The notes beneath the pieces are model-generated. The model did not search any database, was not told where the DNA came from, and was given only the letters and a program-made list of their open reading frames with translations. The translations under genes were made by a program, and so were the position numbers. Source: a bacterium UBP10_UBA1149 (GTDB lineage Bacteria > Desulfobacterota > Binatia > UBA1149). Taken from it: a stretch of DNA of 20,781 nt. Location: NCBI GenBank assembly GCA_002311335.1, contig DBZX01000002.1, forward strand, positions 5,573 through 26,353, written 5' to 3'. Positions 7,813 through 14,941 of the stretch are shown here, one piece after another (the stretch's first letter is position 1; every line of letters begins with the position of its first letter).

Positions 7813-7889
7813 GTGCCCTGCTGCTCGAGACAGCCGGGATGCGCACAGAAACCGCACAAGAGCCATTGCTTGCGAAGTCTGCGGGTTGA
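7809..7889 (+). CDS. Possible 26-residue coupled peptide
   Basis: A short frame starts at GTG 7809, overlapping the stop of the BtuF-like gene by GTGA, the same junction as the one between the two genes before it. It runs to TGA 7887-7889, ending 14 nt before dnaB. The peptide begins MSALLLETAGMRTETAQ and ends LLAKSAG; codons are mostly GC-ending, like the neighbours. It resembles nothing I can name. It could be a real small protein, the stump of a lost operon member, or chance in a 91-bp gap. Confidence 0.25.
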   Translation: MSALLLETAGMRTETAQEPLLAKSAG

Positions 7890-7903
7890 AAAGGTAGGGT
7901 AGT

Positions 7904-9292
7904 ATGAGTCCAAGCGAACAGCCATTTCTGAGGGTTCCCCCTCACAGCCTGGAGGCCGAGGAATCGGTCGTTGGCGGTATTCTCATTGACAACGAGGCCT
8001 TCGACCGCGTTGCCGACGTCATTACCCACGAGGATTTTTACGTCGAGCGCCTCGCGCTGATCTATTCGGCGATGGTTCACCTCAGCCACGAAGGCAGGCC
8101 CATGGACATGGTGACGGTCTCCACCGTGCTCAAGCAACGCGGAGCCCTGGACAAGGTGGGCGGCGTGGCTTACCTCGCCGAGCTCACCGAGAGGGTCCCT
8201 AGCGCCGCCAACGTCGAGTACTACGGCAAGATCGTGGCCGAGAAATATATGACCCGCAGGCTGATACGGGTCGCAGCCCAGATCAGCGAAGACGGCTACT
8301 CCGATCACGGAGACACCGCCAGCTTTCTCGATCAGGCCGAGCAATCGATATTCGAAGTCTCCAGTGCCGGTTTCAAATCTATTCCTGAGCGCATCGACAC
8401 GCTACTGGCTGACGCCGTCGAGCGGGTCGACATGTTGCAGAACCGCGACGACGACGTGACCGGTGTTGCCAGCGGGTTTACGGAACTCGATCGCCTGACC
8501 GCCGGTTTCCAGCCGTCGGACCTGATCATCATCGCCGGCCGCCCCAGCATGGGAAAGACAGCGTTCTGTCTCAACATTGCCGAGTACGCCGCCCTGGAGC
8601 GAGGGGTTGGCGTGGTTGTCTTCTCCATGGAGATGTCCAAGGAACAGATCGCCATGCGCATGTTGTGCTCGGCGGCAGAGATTGACCTTGGCGCCGCGCG
8701 TACCGGGCGGCTGAAGGACAGTGACTTCAAGAAGGTGGCCCTGGCGGCGGGTCGACTGGGCACTGCCCCGATTTACATCGACGATACCGCGGGCATGACC
8801 GTTACCGAGCTGCGCGCCAAGGCCCGGCGCCTGGCGCGGACGCCCGAGTTGAATCTCGGGCTCGTCATTGTTGACTACCTGCAGCTCATGCACGGGATAG
8901 GCGGAGAGGACAGCAGGGAGCAGGAAATATCGGCGATATCGCGGGCACTGAAGGGCCTCGCAAAGGAGCTTTCCTTACCGGTCATAGCGCTTTCACAGCT
9001 CAACCGGCAGGTCGAGGTCAGGCAGGACAAGCGCCCGCTGATGGCCGACCTCAGGGAATCGGGAGCCCTCGAGCAGGACGCCGACGTGATCGGGTTCATC
9101 TACCGTGACGAGCAGTACCACCCCGATTCGCCGGACGTGGGTACCGCCGAAGTGATAATCGGTAAACAGCGAAACGGCCCCACCGGGGTGGTGCGGGTGG
9201 CGTTCAGGAAGGAGTGCGCCCGCTTCAGTAACCTGTCGCGCAGGGACGCGCCGGCTGGCTACTACACCGAGGACACTCGCTACCCGCAGTAG
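7904..9292 (+). CDS. dnaB: Replicative DNA helicase DnaB
   Basis: Hexameric 5'-3' helicase of the replication fork, 462 residues, full length and without an intein. The N-terminal DnaB domain (about residues 8-110) opens with PPHSLEAEESVVGGIL. The RecA-like domain has Walker A GRPSMGKTA (212-220), SMEMSKEQIAMR, Walker B VIVDYLQLM (D324), SQLNRQVEVRQDKRP with the DLRESGALEQDAD stretch, and ends with the KQRNGPTGVV segment and CARFSNL. The ATG at 7904 is preceded by a GGTAGGG-type RBS. Tandem stops TAG and TAA end it. It lies 91 nt after the BtuF-like gene, may be transcribed from that operon, and is convergent with thiE over a 23-bp gap with no clear terminator. Confidence 0.98.
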   Translation: MSPSEQPFLRVPPHSLEAEESVVGGILIDNEAFDRVADVITHEDFYVERLALIYSAMVHLSHEGRPMDMVTVSTVLKQRGALDKVGGVAYLAELTERVPSAANVEYYGKIVAEKYMTRRLIRVAAQISEDGYSDHGDTASFLDQAEQSIFEVSSAGFKSIPERIDTLLADAVERVDMLQNRDDDVTGVASGFTELDRLTAGFQPSDLIIIAGRPSMGKTAFCLNIAEYAALERGVGVVVFSMEMSKEQIAMRMLCSAAEIDLGAARTGRLKDSDFKKVALAAGRLGTAPIYIDDTAGMTVTELRAKARRLARTPELNLGLVIVDYLQLMHGIGGEDSREQEISAISRALKGLAKELSLPVIALSQLNRQVEVRQDKRPLMADLRESGALEQDADVIGFIYRDEQYHPDSPDVGTAEVIIGKQRNGPTGVVRVAFRKECARFSNLSRRDAPAGYYTEDTRYPQ

Positions 9293-9315
9293 TAAGCCGC
9301 TTCGAGGCGACCGTC

Positions 9316-9951
9316 TCAGGGCGAAAGCTCAGCGAGCCAGCGCCGCGCGAGCTCGCCGGGGGCACGAGTTTGCTCGAGCTCGCTGATGACCGCCGACGCG
9401 GCGGCTCCGGCCAAGCGTATGGAGGGTGCGAGTTCCAGGGTGATGCCGCCGATAGCGACGACCGGCAATGGGCTCAGCTCACAGACCCGGGCCAGCGCGT
9501 CGATGCCCCTCGCACTGCGTACGCCCGCCTTGGTGGGGCTCTCGAAGACCGGACCGAAGGCGATGTAGTCGGGTCTCGCGTCGGCATCTGCAGACCAGCC
9601 GCGTTCAGCCTCGGCGAGCTCGTGGCTCGAAAGGCCTATTATGGCTTCGTTGCCGAGGATGGCGCGGGCTTCCCCCACCGGCAGGTCATCCTGCCCCAGG
9701 TGTACACCTGCCGCGCCCGAGGCCAGGGCGACGTCAACGCGGTCATTGATGAGCAGGCTGCAACCCAACGGTCGCAGTGCCTCCACCACGAGCGAGGCCA
9801 GGCGGCAGTAGTCGCCCGTGCCGGAGGTTTTACAGCGCAACTGCATCAGCGTTACCCCGGCTTCGGCCAGTGCGACAGCGAGTGCCAGTGAGTTATCGCT
9901 GTCGCCGTCGTCGAGCAGGTTGACGACTGGGTAGAGGCAGGCGAGTTTCAA
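9316..9951 (-). CDS. thiE: Thiamine-phosphate synthase
   Basis: Joins HMP-pyrophosphate and thiazole phosphate to give thiamin phosphate. A TIM-barrel protein of 211 residues, normal length. Motifs: LMQLRCK (Gln, Arg, Lys of the pyrophosphate site), LLINDRVDVALASGAAGVHL followed by GQDD, IGLSSHELAEA, DYIAFGPVFESPTK (the family's TxTK loop appears as SPTK), and VVAIGGI. The start is TTG 9951; an AGGGG lies about 9 nt upstream and the protein then begins at the first beta strand. Only 6 nt separate it from the ntrC stop, so it is the last gene of an ntrB-ntrC-thiE operon, an unusual partner for a two-component system. Confidence 0.93.
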   Translation of the reverse strand: MKLACLYPVVNLLDDGDSDNSLALAVALAEAGVTLMQLRCKTSGTGDYCRLASLVVEALRPLGCSLLINDRVDVALASGAAGVHLGQDDLPVGEARAILGNEAIIGLSSHELAEAERGWSADADARPDYIAFGPVFESPTKAGVRSARGIDALARVCELSPLPVVAIGGITLELAPSIRLAGAAASAVISELEQTRAPGELARRWLAELSP

Positions 9952-9957
9952 CGGGTA

Positions 9958-11421
9958 TCAGCCCCTGTCGCCGAAAGCGCGCAGGTCGATGTCGAGGTCG
10001 GTGATCTTCTTGCGCAGGGTATTCCGGTTTATACCCAGCATCCTGGCCGCGTGCAGTTGGTTTCCGCCCACCCTTTCGAGGACGACCTCGATCAGCGGTT
10101 TTTCTACCAACTCGAGGACCCGTGGGTGCAGGTTGCCGGGTGGCGAATCGCCCTGACGGTCGAGATACTCGCGTAACTTGACGACCACTATTTCTTCGAG
10201 CGACATCGAAGGGTAGTCGTTGGCCTCGCGGGGGCCGCTGAAAGGCAGGTCTTCAGTCGTGAGCAACCGTGAGGGAGCCATGGCCGCTGCGCGCACGAGC
10301 ACGTTCTCAAGTTCGCGCACGTTGCCAGGCCAGTCGTGGGTGAGCAGGCTTGAGAGCGCGTCGGGAGACAGGCCGCGGATCGCGAAGCCATGTTCCCGGT
10401 TGATGTTGTCCAGGAAGTAATCGACCAGGCTGGGAATGTCTTCGCTGCGCTCGCGCAGGGGCGGGATGTCGATGACAACGACCTTGAGTCGGTAGTACAG
10501 GTCCTCGCGAAACCGGCCTTGGCTTACGGCTTTTTCGAGAACCTGGTTGGTGGCGGCCACTATACGACAGTCGGCGGCGATGGTCTCGTGTCCACCAACG
10601 CGACTGAACTCTTTCTCCTGCAGTACGCGCAGCAGCTTGGCCTGGAGGGCGAGTGGCATCTCGCCGATTTCGTCGAGCAACAGCGTGCCACCACGAGCCT
10701 GCTCGAACTTGCCGCGGCGCAGTCCGGATGCCCCTGTGAAGGCCCCTCTCTCGTGGCCGAACATCTCGCTTTCGAGCAAATCATCGGGAATGGCGCTGCA
10801 GTTTACCGCTATAAAAGGCCCCAACCAGCGGTTGGACCAGGCGTGAATCGCCCGAGCTATACGCTCCTTTCCGGTTCCGCTCTCTCCTTGCAGGAGCACC
10901 ACGGCGCTGCTGTCGGCGACCCTCCCGATGGTTTTATAAACTTCCTGCATGGGCGGCGACTGGCCCACTATTTCGACACCCGGTTCGTGCTGGGAGCGCT
11001 CGCGGTCGCGCAGGCCGTCGAGTTCGAACTGCAGGACCCGTCGCTGCATCACGTTGCGGGCGAGCAGTCGGATCTTGTCAAGGTCGAAGGGCTTGGTCAC
11101 GTACTCGTAGGCGCCGGCGCGGGTTGCCTCGATGGCGTTGGCCACTGTCGCCCGCCCGGTGATGATGATAACCGCGACGTCGGTTTCTTTCTCGACGATT
11201 TTTGCCAGCACATCGAAGCCGTCGATACCGGGCAGGTTTATGTCGATAAAGGCTATGTCGAACGAAGTTTCGAGTATCGCGGCGAGGCCGCTTTCGCCGT
11301 CACCGAAGGCCAGCACCTCGTGGCCATCAGCGGTCAGCGCGTCGGTGATGACGAGCCGGATATCCGGCTCGTCATCTATGACAGCAATTCGCCCGGGTTT
11401 CGCAGTCGCGGTGCTATTCAT
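9958..11421 (-). CDS. ntrC: NtrC-family sigma-54-dependent response regulator
   Basis: 487 residues, full length. The receiver domain (about 10-125) has acidic D16/D17, phospho-acceptor D60 (AFIDINLPGIDG), T88 and K110. The AAA+ domain has Walker A GESGTGKE (179-186), the sigma-54 contact loop GAFTGA (226-231), Walker B LLLDEIGEM and the WPGNVRELENV segment. The C-terminal Fis-type helix-turn-helix (GGNQLHAARMLGINRNTLRKK) binds DNA. When phosphorylated it would activate sigma-54 promoters. ATG 11421 overlaps ntrB by 8 nt, so the pair is coupled. Overall likeness, including the long C-terminal linker, favours true NtrC (nitrogen control), but no glnA, glnB or nitrogen gene is in view, so the signal is inferred. 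Confidence 0.92.
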   Translation of the reverse strand: MNSTATAKPGRIAVIDDEPDIRLVITDALTADGHEVLAFGDGESGLAAILETSFDIAFIDINLPGIDGFDVLAKIVEKETDVAVIIITGRATVANAIEATRAGAYEYVTKPFDLDKIRLLARNVMQRRVLQFELDGLRDRERSQHEPGVEIVGQSPPMQEVYKTIGRVADSSAVVLLQGESGTGKERIARAIHAWSNRWLGPFIAVNCSAIPDDLLESEMFGHERGAFTGASGLRRGKFEQARGGTLLLDEIGEMPLALQAKLLRVLQEKEFSRVGGHETIAADCRIVAATNQVLEKAVSQGRFREDLYYRLKVVVIDIPPLRERSEDIPSLVDYFLDNINREHGFAIRGLSPDALSSLLTHDWPGNVRELENVLVRAAAMAPSRLLTTEDLPFSGPREANDYPSMSLEEIVVVKLREYLDRQGDSPPGNLHPRVLELVEKPLIEVVLERVGGNQLHAARMLGINRNTLRKKITDLDIDLRAFGDRG

Positions 11422-12538
11422 CGATCGAGTTTCCCGCTACGGGCAGGTGAACAGTGAAGCAGGCCCCCCCGGTCAGTCGGTTGTCAGCCCGTATCGTCCC
11501 GCCGTGGGCAGCGACGATGTTGCGGGTTATGGCCAGGCCGAGGCCGTGGCCGTCTTTTCGTCCGCTGTAAAAGGGGTTGAACATGTTCTGCAGGGTATGC
11601 TCGTCGAGTCCGCAGCCGTCGTCAATTACGTCTACCTTTACGTAGCGCAATTTTCCGCTGTCGTTGGCTACGTAGAAGCTGTTGTCGATGGCCGTCTTCA
11701 CGGTTACGTGGCCGGCTCCGGGCTGACAGGCAGAGACCGCGTTGGAAACCAGGTTGAGAAACAATACCTGTAGATACTCGGCATCTCCAAGAACGTCGGG
11801 GAGGCTGGGGTCGAAGAGGCGTTCGATGGTCAGCTGTCGTCCGGAAAGCGCCACTTCCTGCAGTTCGATGACCTGGTTCAGTACCCGGTGGATGTTGGTA
11901 GCCCGTGGCTTGGGCACCGGGGCTTCGAGTTCCATGAGAATCTTCGAGAGTTCACCCATGCGGTCCACCTGCCGGAGTATGATGTCGCAGTATCCCTCAA
12001 CGCGCTCGTCACCGGCTGCCTGGTCTTTTACCAACTGCGCGGCGCCGCGTATGCCCGAGAGCGGGTTGTTAAGTTCGTGTCCGATGGAGGCCACGAGGCG
12101 GTCCATTTCGGCCATCCTGCTTTTTTCATGGGCGGTACTCTCGAGCGCCTTGCTGGCGGCGGTCTCGTGGAGAACCAGCACGGTGGCGTCGTCGGGTGGG
12201 GGCAGAGACGCTACCGAGGCATTGACGGATTGCGCTACCTGTTCGGCTTTCGGGTCGCCCTCCAGCGAGCCGCTTCCCCTCGCGCTGGACTGTCCAGTGG
12301 CCGAGTTGCAGCGCTCCACCAGGGTCCCGATCCAGTGCCCGTCGCCGAATACCTCGGCGCAGCCGCGCCCCGTCAGCCTGGCAAGTGAAGACCCGAGCAG
12401 CGTCTCCGCGGCTGGGTTTGCCCAGCAACAGCAGAGCTTTCCGTCAAAAATGACCACGGCATCGGGCAGCGCCACGAGAGTGGGGTTGTCGTAGGGGGCG
12501 CGAGTTCCCTGGGCGGGCTGTGCTCTATGTCGGGGCAA
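11414..12538 (-). CDS. ntrB: NtrB-type sensor histidine kinase
   Basis: 374 residues, cytoplasmic, no membrane segment. An N-terminal PAS domain (about 18-130; NPTLVALPDAVVIFDGK) is followed by a dimerisation/phosphotransfer domain with H154 in SIGHELNNPLSGIRGAAQLV, closely matching the NtrB H-box. The HATPase domain shows the N-box NLVSNAVSAC, G1 VDVIDDGCGLD, NPFYSGRKDGHGLGLAITRN and a final GGACFTVHLPV. It phosphorylates and probably dephosphorylates the NtrC encoded just downstream. The start is TTG 12538, backed by AGGA with an 8-nt spacer. Residues 75-115 are an unusual low-complexity Ser/Gly-rich insert in the PAS region. It is transcribed divergently from ispF. Confidence 0.9.
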   Translation of the reverse strand: MPRHRAQPAQGTRAPYDNPTLVALPDAVVIFDGKLCCCWANPAAETLLGSSLARLTGRGCAEVFGDGHWIGTLVERCNSATGQSSARGSGSLEGDPKAEQVAQSVNASVASLPPPDDATVLVLHETAASKALESTAHEKSRMAEMDRLVASIGHELNNPLSGIRGAAQLVKDQAAGDERVEGYCDIILRQVDRMGELSKILMELEAPVPKPRATNIHRVLNQVIELQEVALSGRQLTIERLFDPSLPDVLGDAEYLQVLFLNLVSNAVSACQPGAGHVTVKTAIDNSFYVANDSGKLRYVKVDVIDDGCGLDEHTLQNMFNPFYSGRKDGHGLGLAITRNIVAAHGGTIRADNRLTGGACFTVHLPVAGNSIDE

Positions 12539-12593
12539 TTAGAGATTCCTGCCGGACACGAGAAAGAGGGGGTCGACCCGGCCAACCGTCGGA

Positions 12594-12607
12594 TGCTACC
12601 ATGTAGC
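12594..12607 (+). promoter_or_regulatory. Extended -10 candidate for ispF overlapping a 13-nt palindrome
   Basis: In the 83-bp gap between the divergent genes ntrB and ispF, TG-C-TACCAT (12594-12602) looks like an extended -10 about 20 nt before the ispF start. It lies inside the palindrome GCTAC-CAT-GTAGC (12595-12607). The other strand reads GGCTACATGG, a mirror-image -10-like sequence for ntrB. This may be a shared operator or simply two back-to-back promoters. Confidence 0.35.
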
Positions 12608-12621
12608 CGGATGGCAGACCA

Positions 12622-13101
12622 GTGAGAGTAGGGCAGGGATACGACATACATCGCCTCGCGGACGGCAGGCCGCTGGTGCTGGGCACCCTGCGGCTCCAAG
12701 CAGACCGGGGCTGCGAGGGCCACTCCGACGGTGACCCGGTGGCCCATGCGGTGTGCGACGCCATACTCGGTGCGCTGGCGCTCGGCGACATGGGTGTTTG
12801 GTTTCCGTCCAGCGACGAACGCTGGAAAGACGCCCCGTCGTCCTTGTTCCTGGTCGAGATAAAGAAGCTGGTCGCCGAGCGCGGCGCGAAGTTGCTCAAC
12901 GTCGACGTAACCGTCGTTTTGGCCGAGCCGCGCCTGGGTGGTCACCTGTCTGCCATGCGCGAAGCACTGGCCGATCACCTTGGTTGCGATCACTCCCGCG
13001 TGTCGGTGAAAGCCAAATCCGGTGACGGACTCGGTGCCGCGGGTCGTGGCGAAGCCATCGAGGCCATGGCGGTTGCCCTGGTCGAAACGATCGAAGACTG
13101 A
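12622..13101 (+). CDS. ispF: 2-C-methyl-D-erythritol 2,4-cyclodiphosphate synthase
   Basis: Cyclises CDP-ME 2-phosphate to MEcPP in the MEP isoprenoid pathway; a homotrimer with zinc between subunits. It has 159 residues, full length, and aligns without gaps to the E. coli N-terminus. Zinc ligands D8, H10 (GQGYDIHRL) and H42 are all present, as is GHSDGD. The later block VSVKAKSGDGLGAAGRGEAI is the CDP-binding/cofactor loop with Ser where many homologues have Thr. The start is GTG 12622, whose first bases overlap the stop of a ten-codon chance frame; the RBS is weak. IspD, often fused or adjacent, is absent here. Confidence 0.95.
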   Translation: MRVGQGYDIHRLADGRPLVLGTLRLQADRGCEGHSDGDPVAHAVCDAILGALALGDMGVWFPSSDERWKDAPSSLFLVEIKKLVAERGAKLLNVDVTVVLAEPRLGGHLSAMREALADHLGCDHSRVSVKAKSGDGLGAAGRGEAIEAMAVALVETIED

Positions 13102-13117
13102 TTGCGGCTGACTATCG

Positions 13118-13231
13118 TCAGGTGCTCTCAACCGAAAAACCATCTTCGCTGCAGTGCAGTTGGGCCGGTTTTTCGTAGAGCACCGTGTTCAGGAACACGT
13201 CTCGCCCCCAAAGCGTTCGCAGCAGTTCCAT
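13118..13231 (-). CDS. Possible small or remnant protein, 37 residues
   Basis: On the minus strand an ATG at 13231 opens a frame to TGA (13118-13120): MELLRTLWGRDVFLNTVLY, then about 18 residues ending GFSVEST. Composition and codons look protein-like and most third positions are G or C. There is no RBS, and the frame stays open upstream for about 35 codons of less protein-like sequence. It could be the 3' remnant of a decayed gene or a chance frame. I recognise no family. Confidence 0.25.
   Translation of the reverse strand: MELLRTLWGRDVFLNTVLYEKPAQLHCSEDGFSVEST
13133..13175. repeat. 9-bp inverted repeat with nested 4-bp hairpin downstream of ispF
   Basis: CGAAAAACC (13133-13141) is exactly complementary to GGTTTTTCG (13167-13175). 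Inside the 25-nt loop CTGC (13149-13152) pairs with GCAG (13156-13159). It starts 31 nt after the ispF stop. It lacks a GC-rich stem followed by a T-run, so a classic terminator is doubtful; it may slow transcription or be a chance product of the small minus-strand frame it overlaps. Confidence 0.3.
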
Positions 13232-13454
13232 CGTCGCGCGCGCGTGCGTTTGAAAACAAAAGCGGCTCTTTCCTAGCGAAGGCCGTGGCAAAGCGCAGGA
13301 TTGCGCGTTGAGCAGTAGTTTTCTCCGCAGCTGACCCCATTAGAGATTGGGAGTAGGCTGCGCCAGAAAATCGAGCCTGCCGCATGAGCTGTGCTATCTC
13401 GACCTGGGGGGGTGACCCGAAAGGGGGTGGGCGCGTTGACGACGGTAACGGTGC

Positions 13455-14897
13455 GTGTTTGATTGCCGCGTGCCCGAAGTTCGAACACGATTCGCCCCGA
13501 GTCCTACCGGGCACCTTCACGTAGGGGGCGCCCGCACGGCCTTGTTCAACTATCTCTTCGCTCGCCACCACGGTGGCTCTTTCGTATTGAGGATAGAAGA
13601 CACCGACCGTGAACGGTCGAGTGACGAATCGGTGCAGGCCATAATGTCGGGCCTGGACTGGCTGGGGGTGGTCACCGACGAGGGGCCGCATTTTCAGAGC
13701 AAGAGGGGCGAGTTGTACGACAAGGCGGTCACCGAACTGCTTGGGGGCGGGCACGCCTACTGGTGCGTTTGCTCGCAGGAAAAACTCGCAGCCACCCGCG
13801 AATCGGCGCAGGCGTCCGGCAAAAAGGCGATGTACGACCGAAGCTGTCGCGGCGCGGGCCACGAGCCAGCACTGGATCGACCCGCGGTGCTGCGCCTGGC
13901 CAGTCCCGAGAGTGGCGAGACGACGATAGACGACCTCGTGAGGGGCCCTGTCACTTTTGACAACAGTGAACTCGACGACCTCGTCTTGTTGCGCAGTGAC
14001 GGCAGCCCAACCTTTCACCTGGTCGTGGTAGTTGACGATATCGACATGGGTATAACCCACGTGCTCAGGGGAGAGGATCACCTGACAAACACACCGCGGC
14101 AGGTGCAGATCTTTCGCTCTTTGGGGCAGGAGCCCCCGCGCTACGGGCACCTGCCGTTGATCGTGGGGGCCGACCGCTCACGCTTGTCCAAGCGGCACGG
14201 AGCCACCTCTCTCGACGCTTATCGGGAGATGGGCATTCTGCCGGGGGCGATGGCCAATTATCTTGCCCGCCTGGGCTGGTCTCACGGTGACCAGGAGATA
14301 TTCAGCAGCGAAGAGCTCTCGGGGTTATTCGATGTAGAGGGGGTGGGCAAAGCCGCTGCTGCCTTCGACCTTGAGAAACTGCGGTGGGTTAATCAGCAGC
14401 ACATCAAGGCTGCGCCGCCAGCAGAGCTGGCTGTGGCTGTGCTCCCTTTCCTGGGGGCCGGCGAGGCTGACGACGCTTCGAGGCTCGAGATGGTGGTGGA
14501 ATTGCTGGCAGAAAGAGCTGTCACACTGGTAGAGCTCGCCGAGGGGGCGCACTGTTTTTTGAGCGATGACCTGTCGTGGGATCGCAAAGCGGTGGCCAAG
14601 TTTCTCGACGAGGAAGGACTCGCTCGCCTGTCCGCTCTCGCTCAGCAGCTCGAACGACTCGCGGACTGGGATGAATCGAACGTCGAGGCCGCGTTTGCCG
14701 CGGCCTTGGTCGACCTCGATGTTAAGCTCGGTAAGTTGGCCCAACCCGCACGCGTGGCGCTTACCGGTTCCAAGGCGAGCCCTGGTATCTACGAGGTCTG
14801 CGTGGTGCTCGGGCGGGAACGTACGCTGGCCCGTTTGCAGCGGGTGGCTGGCGAGTTGGCCAGCGGTGATCTGCCGCTCACGGCCCCCGCTGGCTGA
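13455..14897 (+). CDS. gltX: Glutamyl-tRNA synthetase
   Basis: Class I aminoacyl-tRNA synthetase charging tRNA-Glu (possibly also tRNA-Gln if the organism uses GatCAB). It has 480 residues, normal length. TRFAPSPTGHLHVGGARTAL contains the HIGH-type motif (HLHVG), followed by LRIEDTDRERS; then WCVCS, HVLRGEDHLTNTPRQ, the KMSKS-type motif RLSKRHGATS, and a C-terminal anticodon-binding helical domain ending with TGSKASPGIYEVCVVLGRE. Two GTG starts are in frame, 13455 and 13470, neither with a good RBS; the second gives the usual 3-4 residues before RTRFAPSPTG and may be the true start. It is convergent with aconitase. Confidence 0.95.
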   Translation: MFDCRVPEVRTRFAPSPTGHLHVGGARTALFNYLFARHHGGSFVLRIEDTDRERSSDESVQAIMSGLDWLGVVTDEGPHFQSKRGELYDKAVTELLGGGHAYWCVCSQEKLAATRESAQASGKKAMYDRSCRGAGHEPALDRPAVLRLASPESGETTIDDLVRGPVTFDNSELDDLVLLRSDGSPTFHLVVVVDDIDMGITHVLRGEDHLTNTPRQVQIFRSLGQEPPRYGHLPLIVGADRSRLSKRHGATSLDAYREMGILPGAMANYLARLGWSHGDQEIFSSEELSGLFDVEGVGKAAAAFDLEKLRWVNQQHIKAAPPAELAVAVLPFLGAGEADDASRLEMVVELLAERAVTLVELAEGAHCFLSDDLSWDRKAVAKFLDEEGLARLSALAQQLERLADWDESNVEAAFAAALVDLDVKLGKLAQPARVALTGSKASPGIYEVCVVLGRERTLARLQRVAGELASGDLPLTAPAG

Positions 14898-14906
14898 CGG
14901 CGACTG

Positions 14907-14939
14907 AACACACAGCCGGCCCGTGGCCGGTCGCGTGTT
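14907..14939. terminator. Hairpin between convergent gltX and aconitase
   Basis: CCGGCC (14916-14921), loop CGT, GGCCGG (14925-14930) is a perfect 6-bp GC stem. Below an imperfect 3x3 bulge, AACAC (14907-14911) pairs with GTGTT (14935-14939). It fills almost the whole 44-bp gap between the two stop codons, so it could serve both strands as a terminator. A T-run is missing, so efficiency is uncertain. Confidence 0.5.
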
Positions 14940-14941
14940 GC

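Larger units (their letters stand above)
13102..13454. other. 353-bp stretch between ispF and gltX without a clear gene
   Basis: It holds a 9-bp inverted repeat just after ispF, a small open frame on the minus strand (13118-13231), an AT-richer patch (about 13250-13280) and, nearer gltX, the -10-like TGCTATCTC (about 13392) and a short CCC-GAAA-GGG hairpin sequence (about 13415) that would fall in a gltX leader. No tRNA, riboswitch or strong terminator was seen. Confidence 0.5.

Noticed and set aside
10390..11457. A 355-codon plus-strand frame opposite ntrC
   Set aside because: It is antisense to a complete NtrC with all catalytic motifs; the product resembles no family and is a codon-bias shadow.
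12593..12625. Ten-codon frame whose TGA overlaps the ispF GTG as GTGA
   Set aside because: It overlaps the probable ispF promoter and palindrome, has no RBS, and could only be kept if conserved in relatives.
13128..14150. A 340-codon minus-strand frame opposite gltX and the gap before it
   Set aside because: Mostly antisense to gltX; no family features and no RBS.
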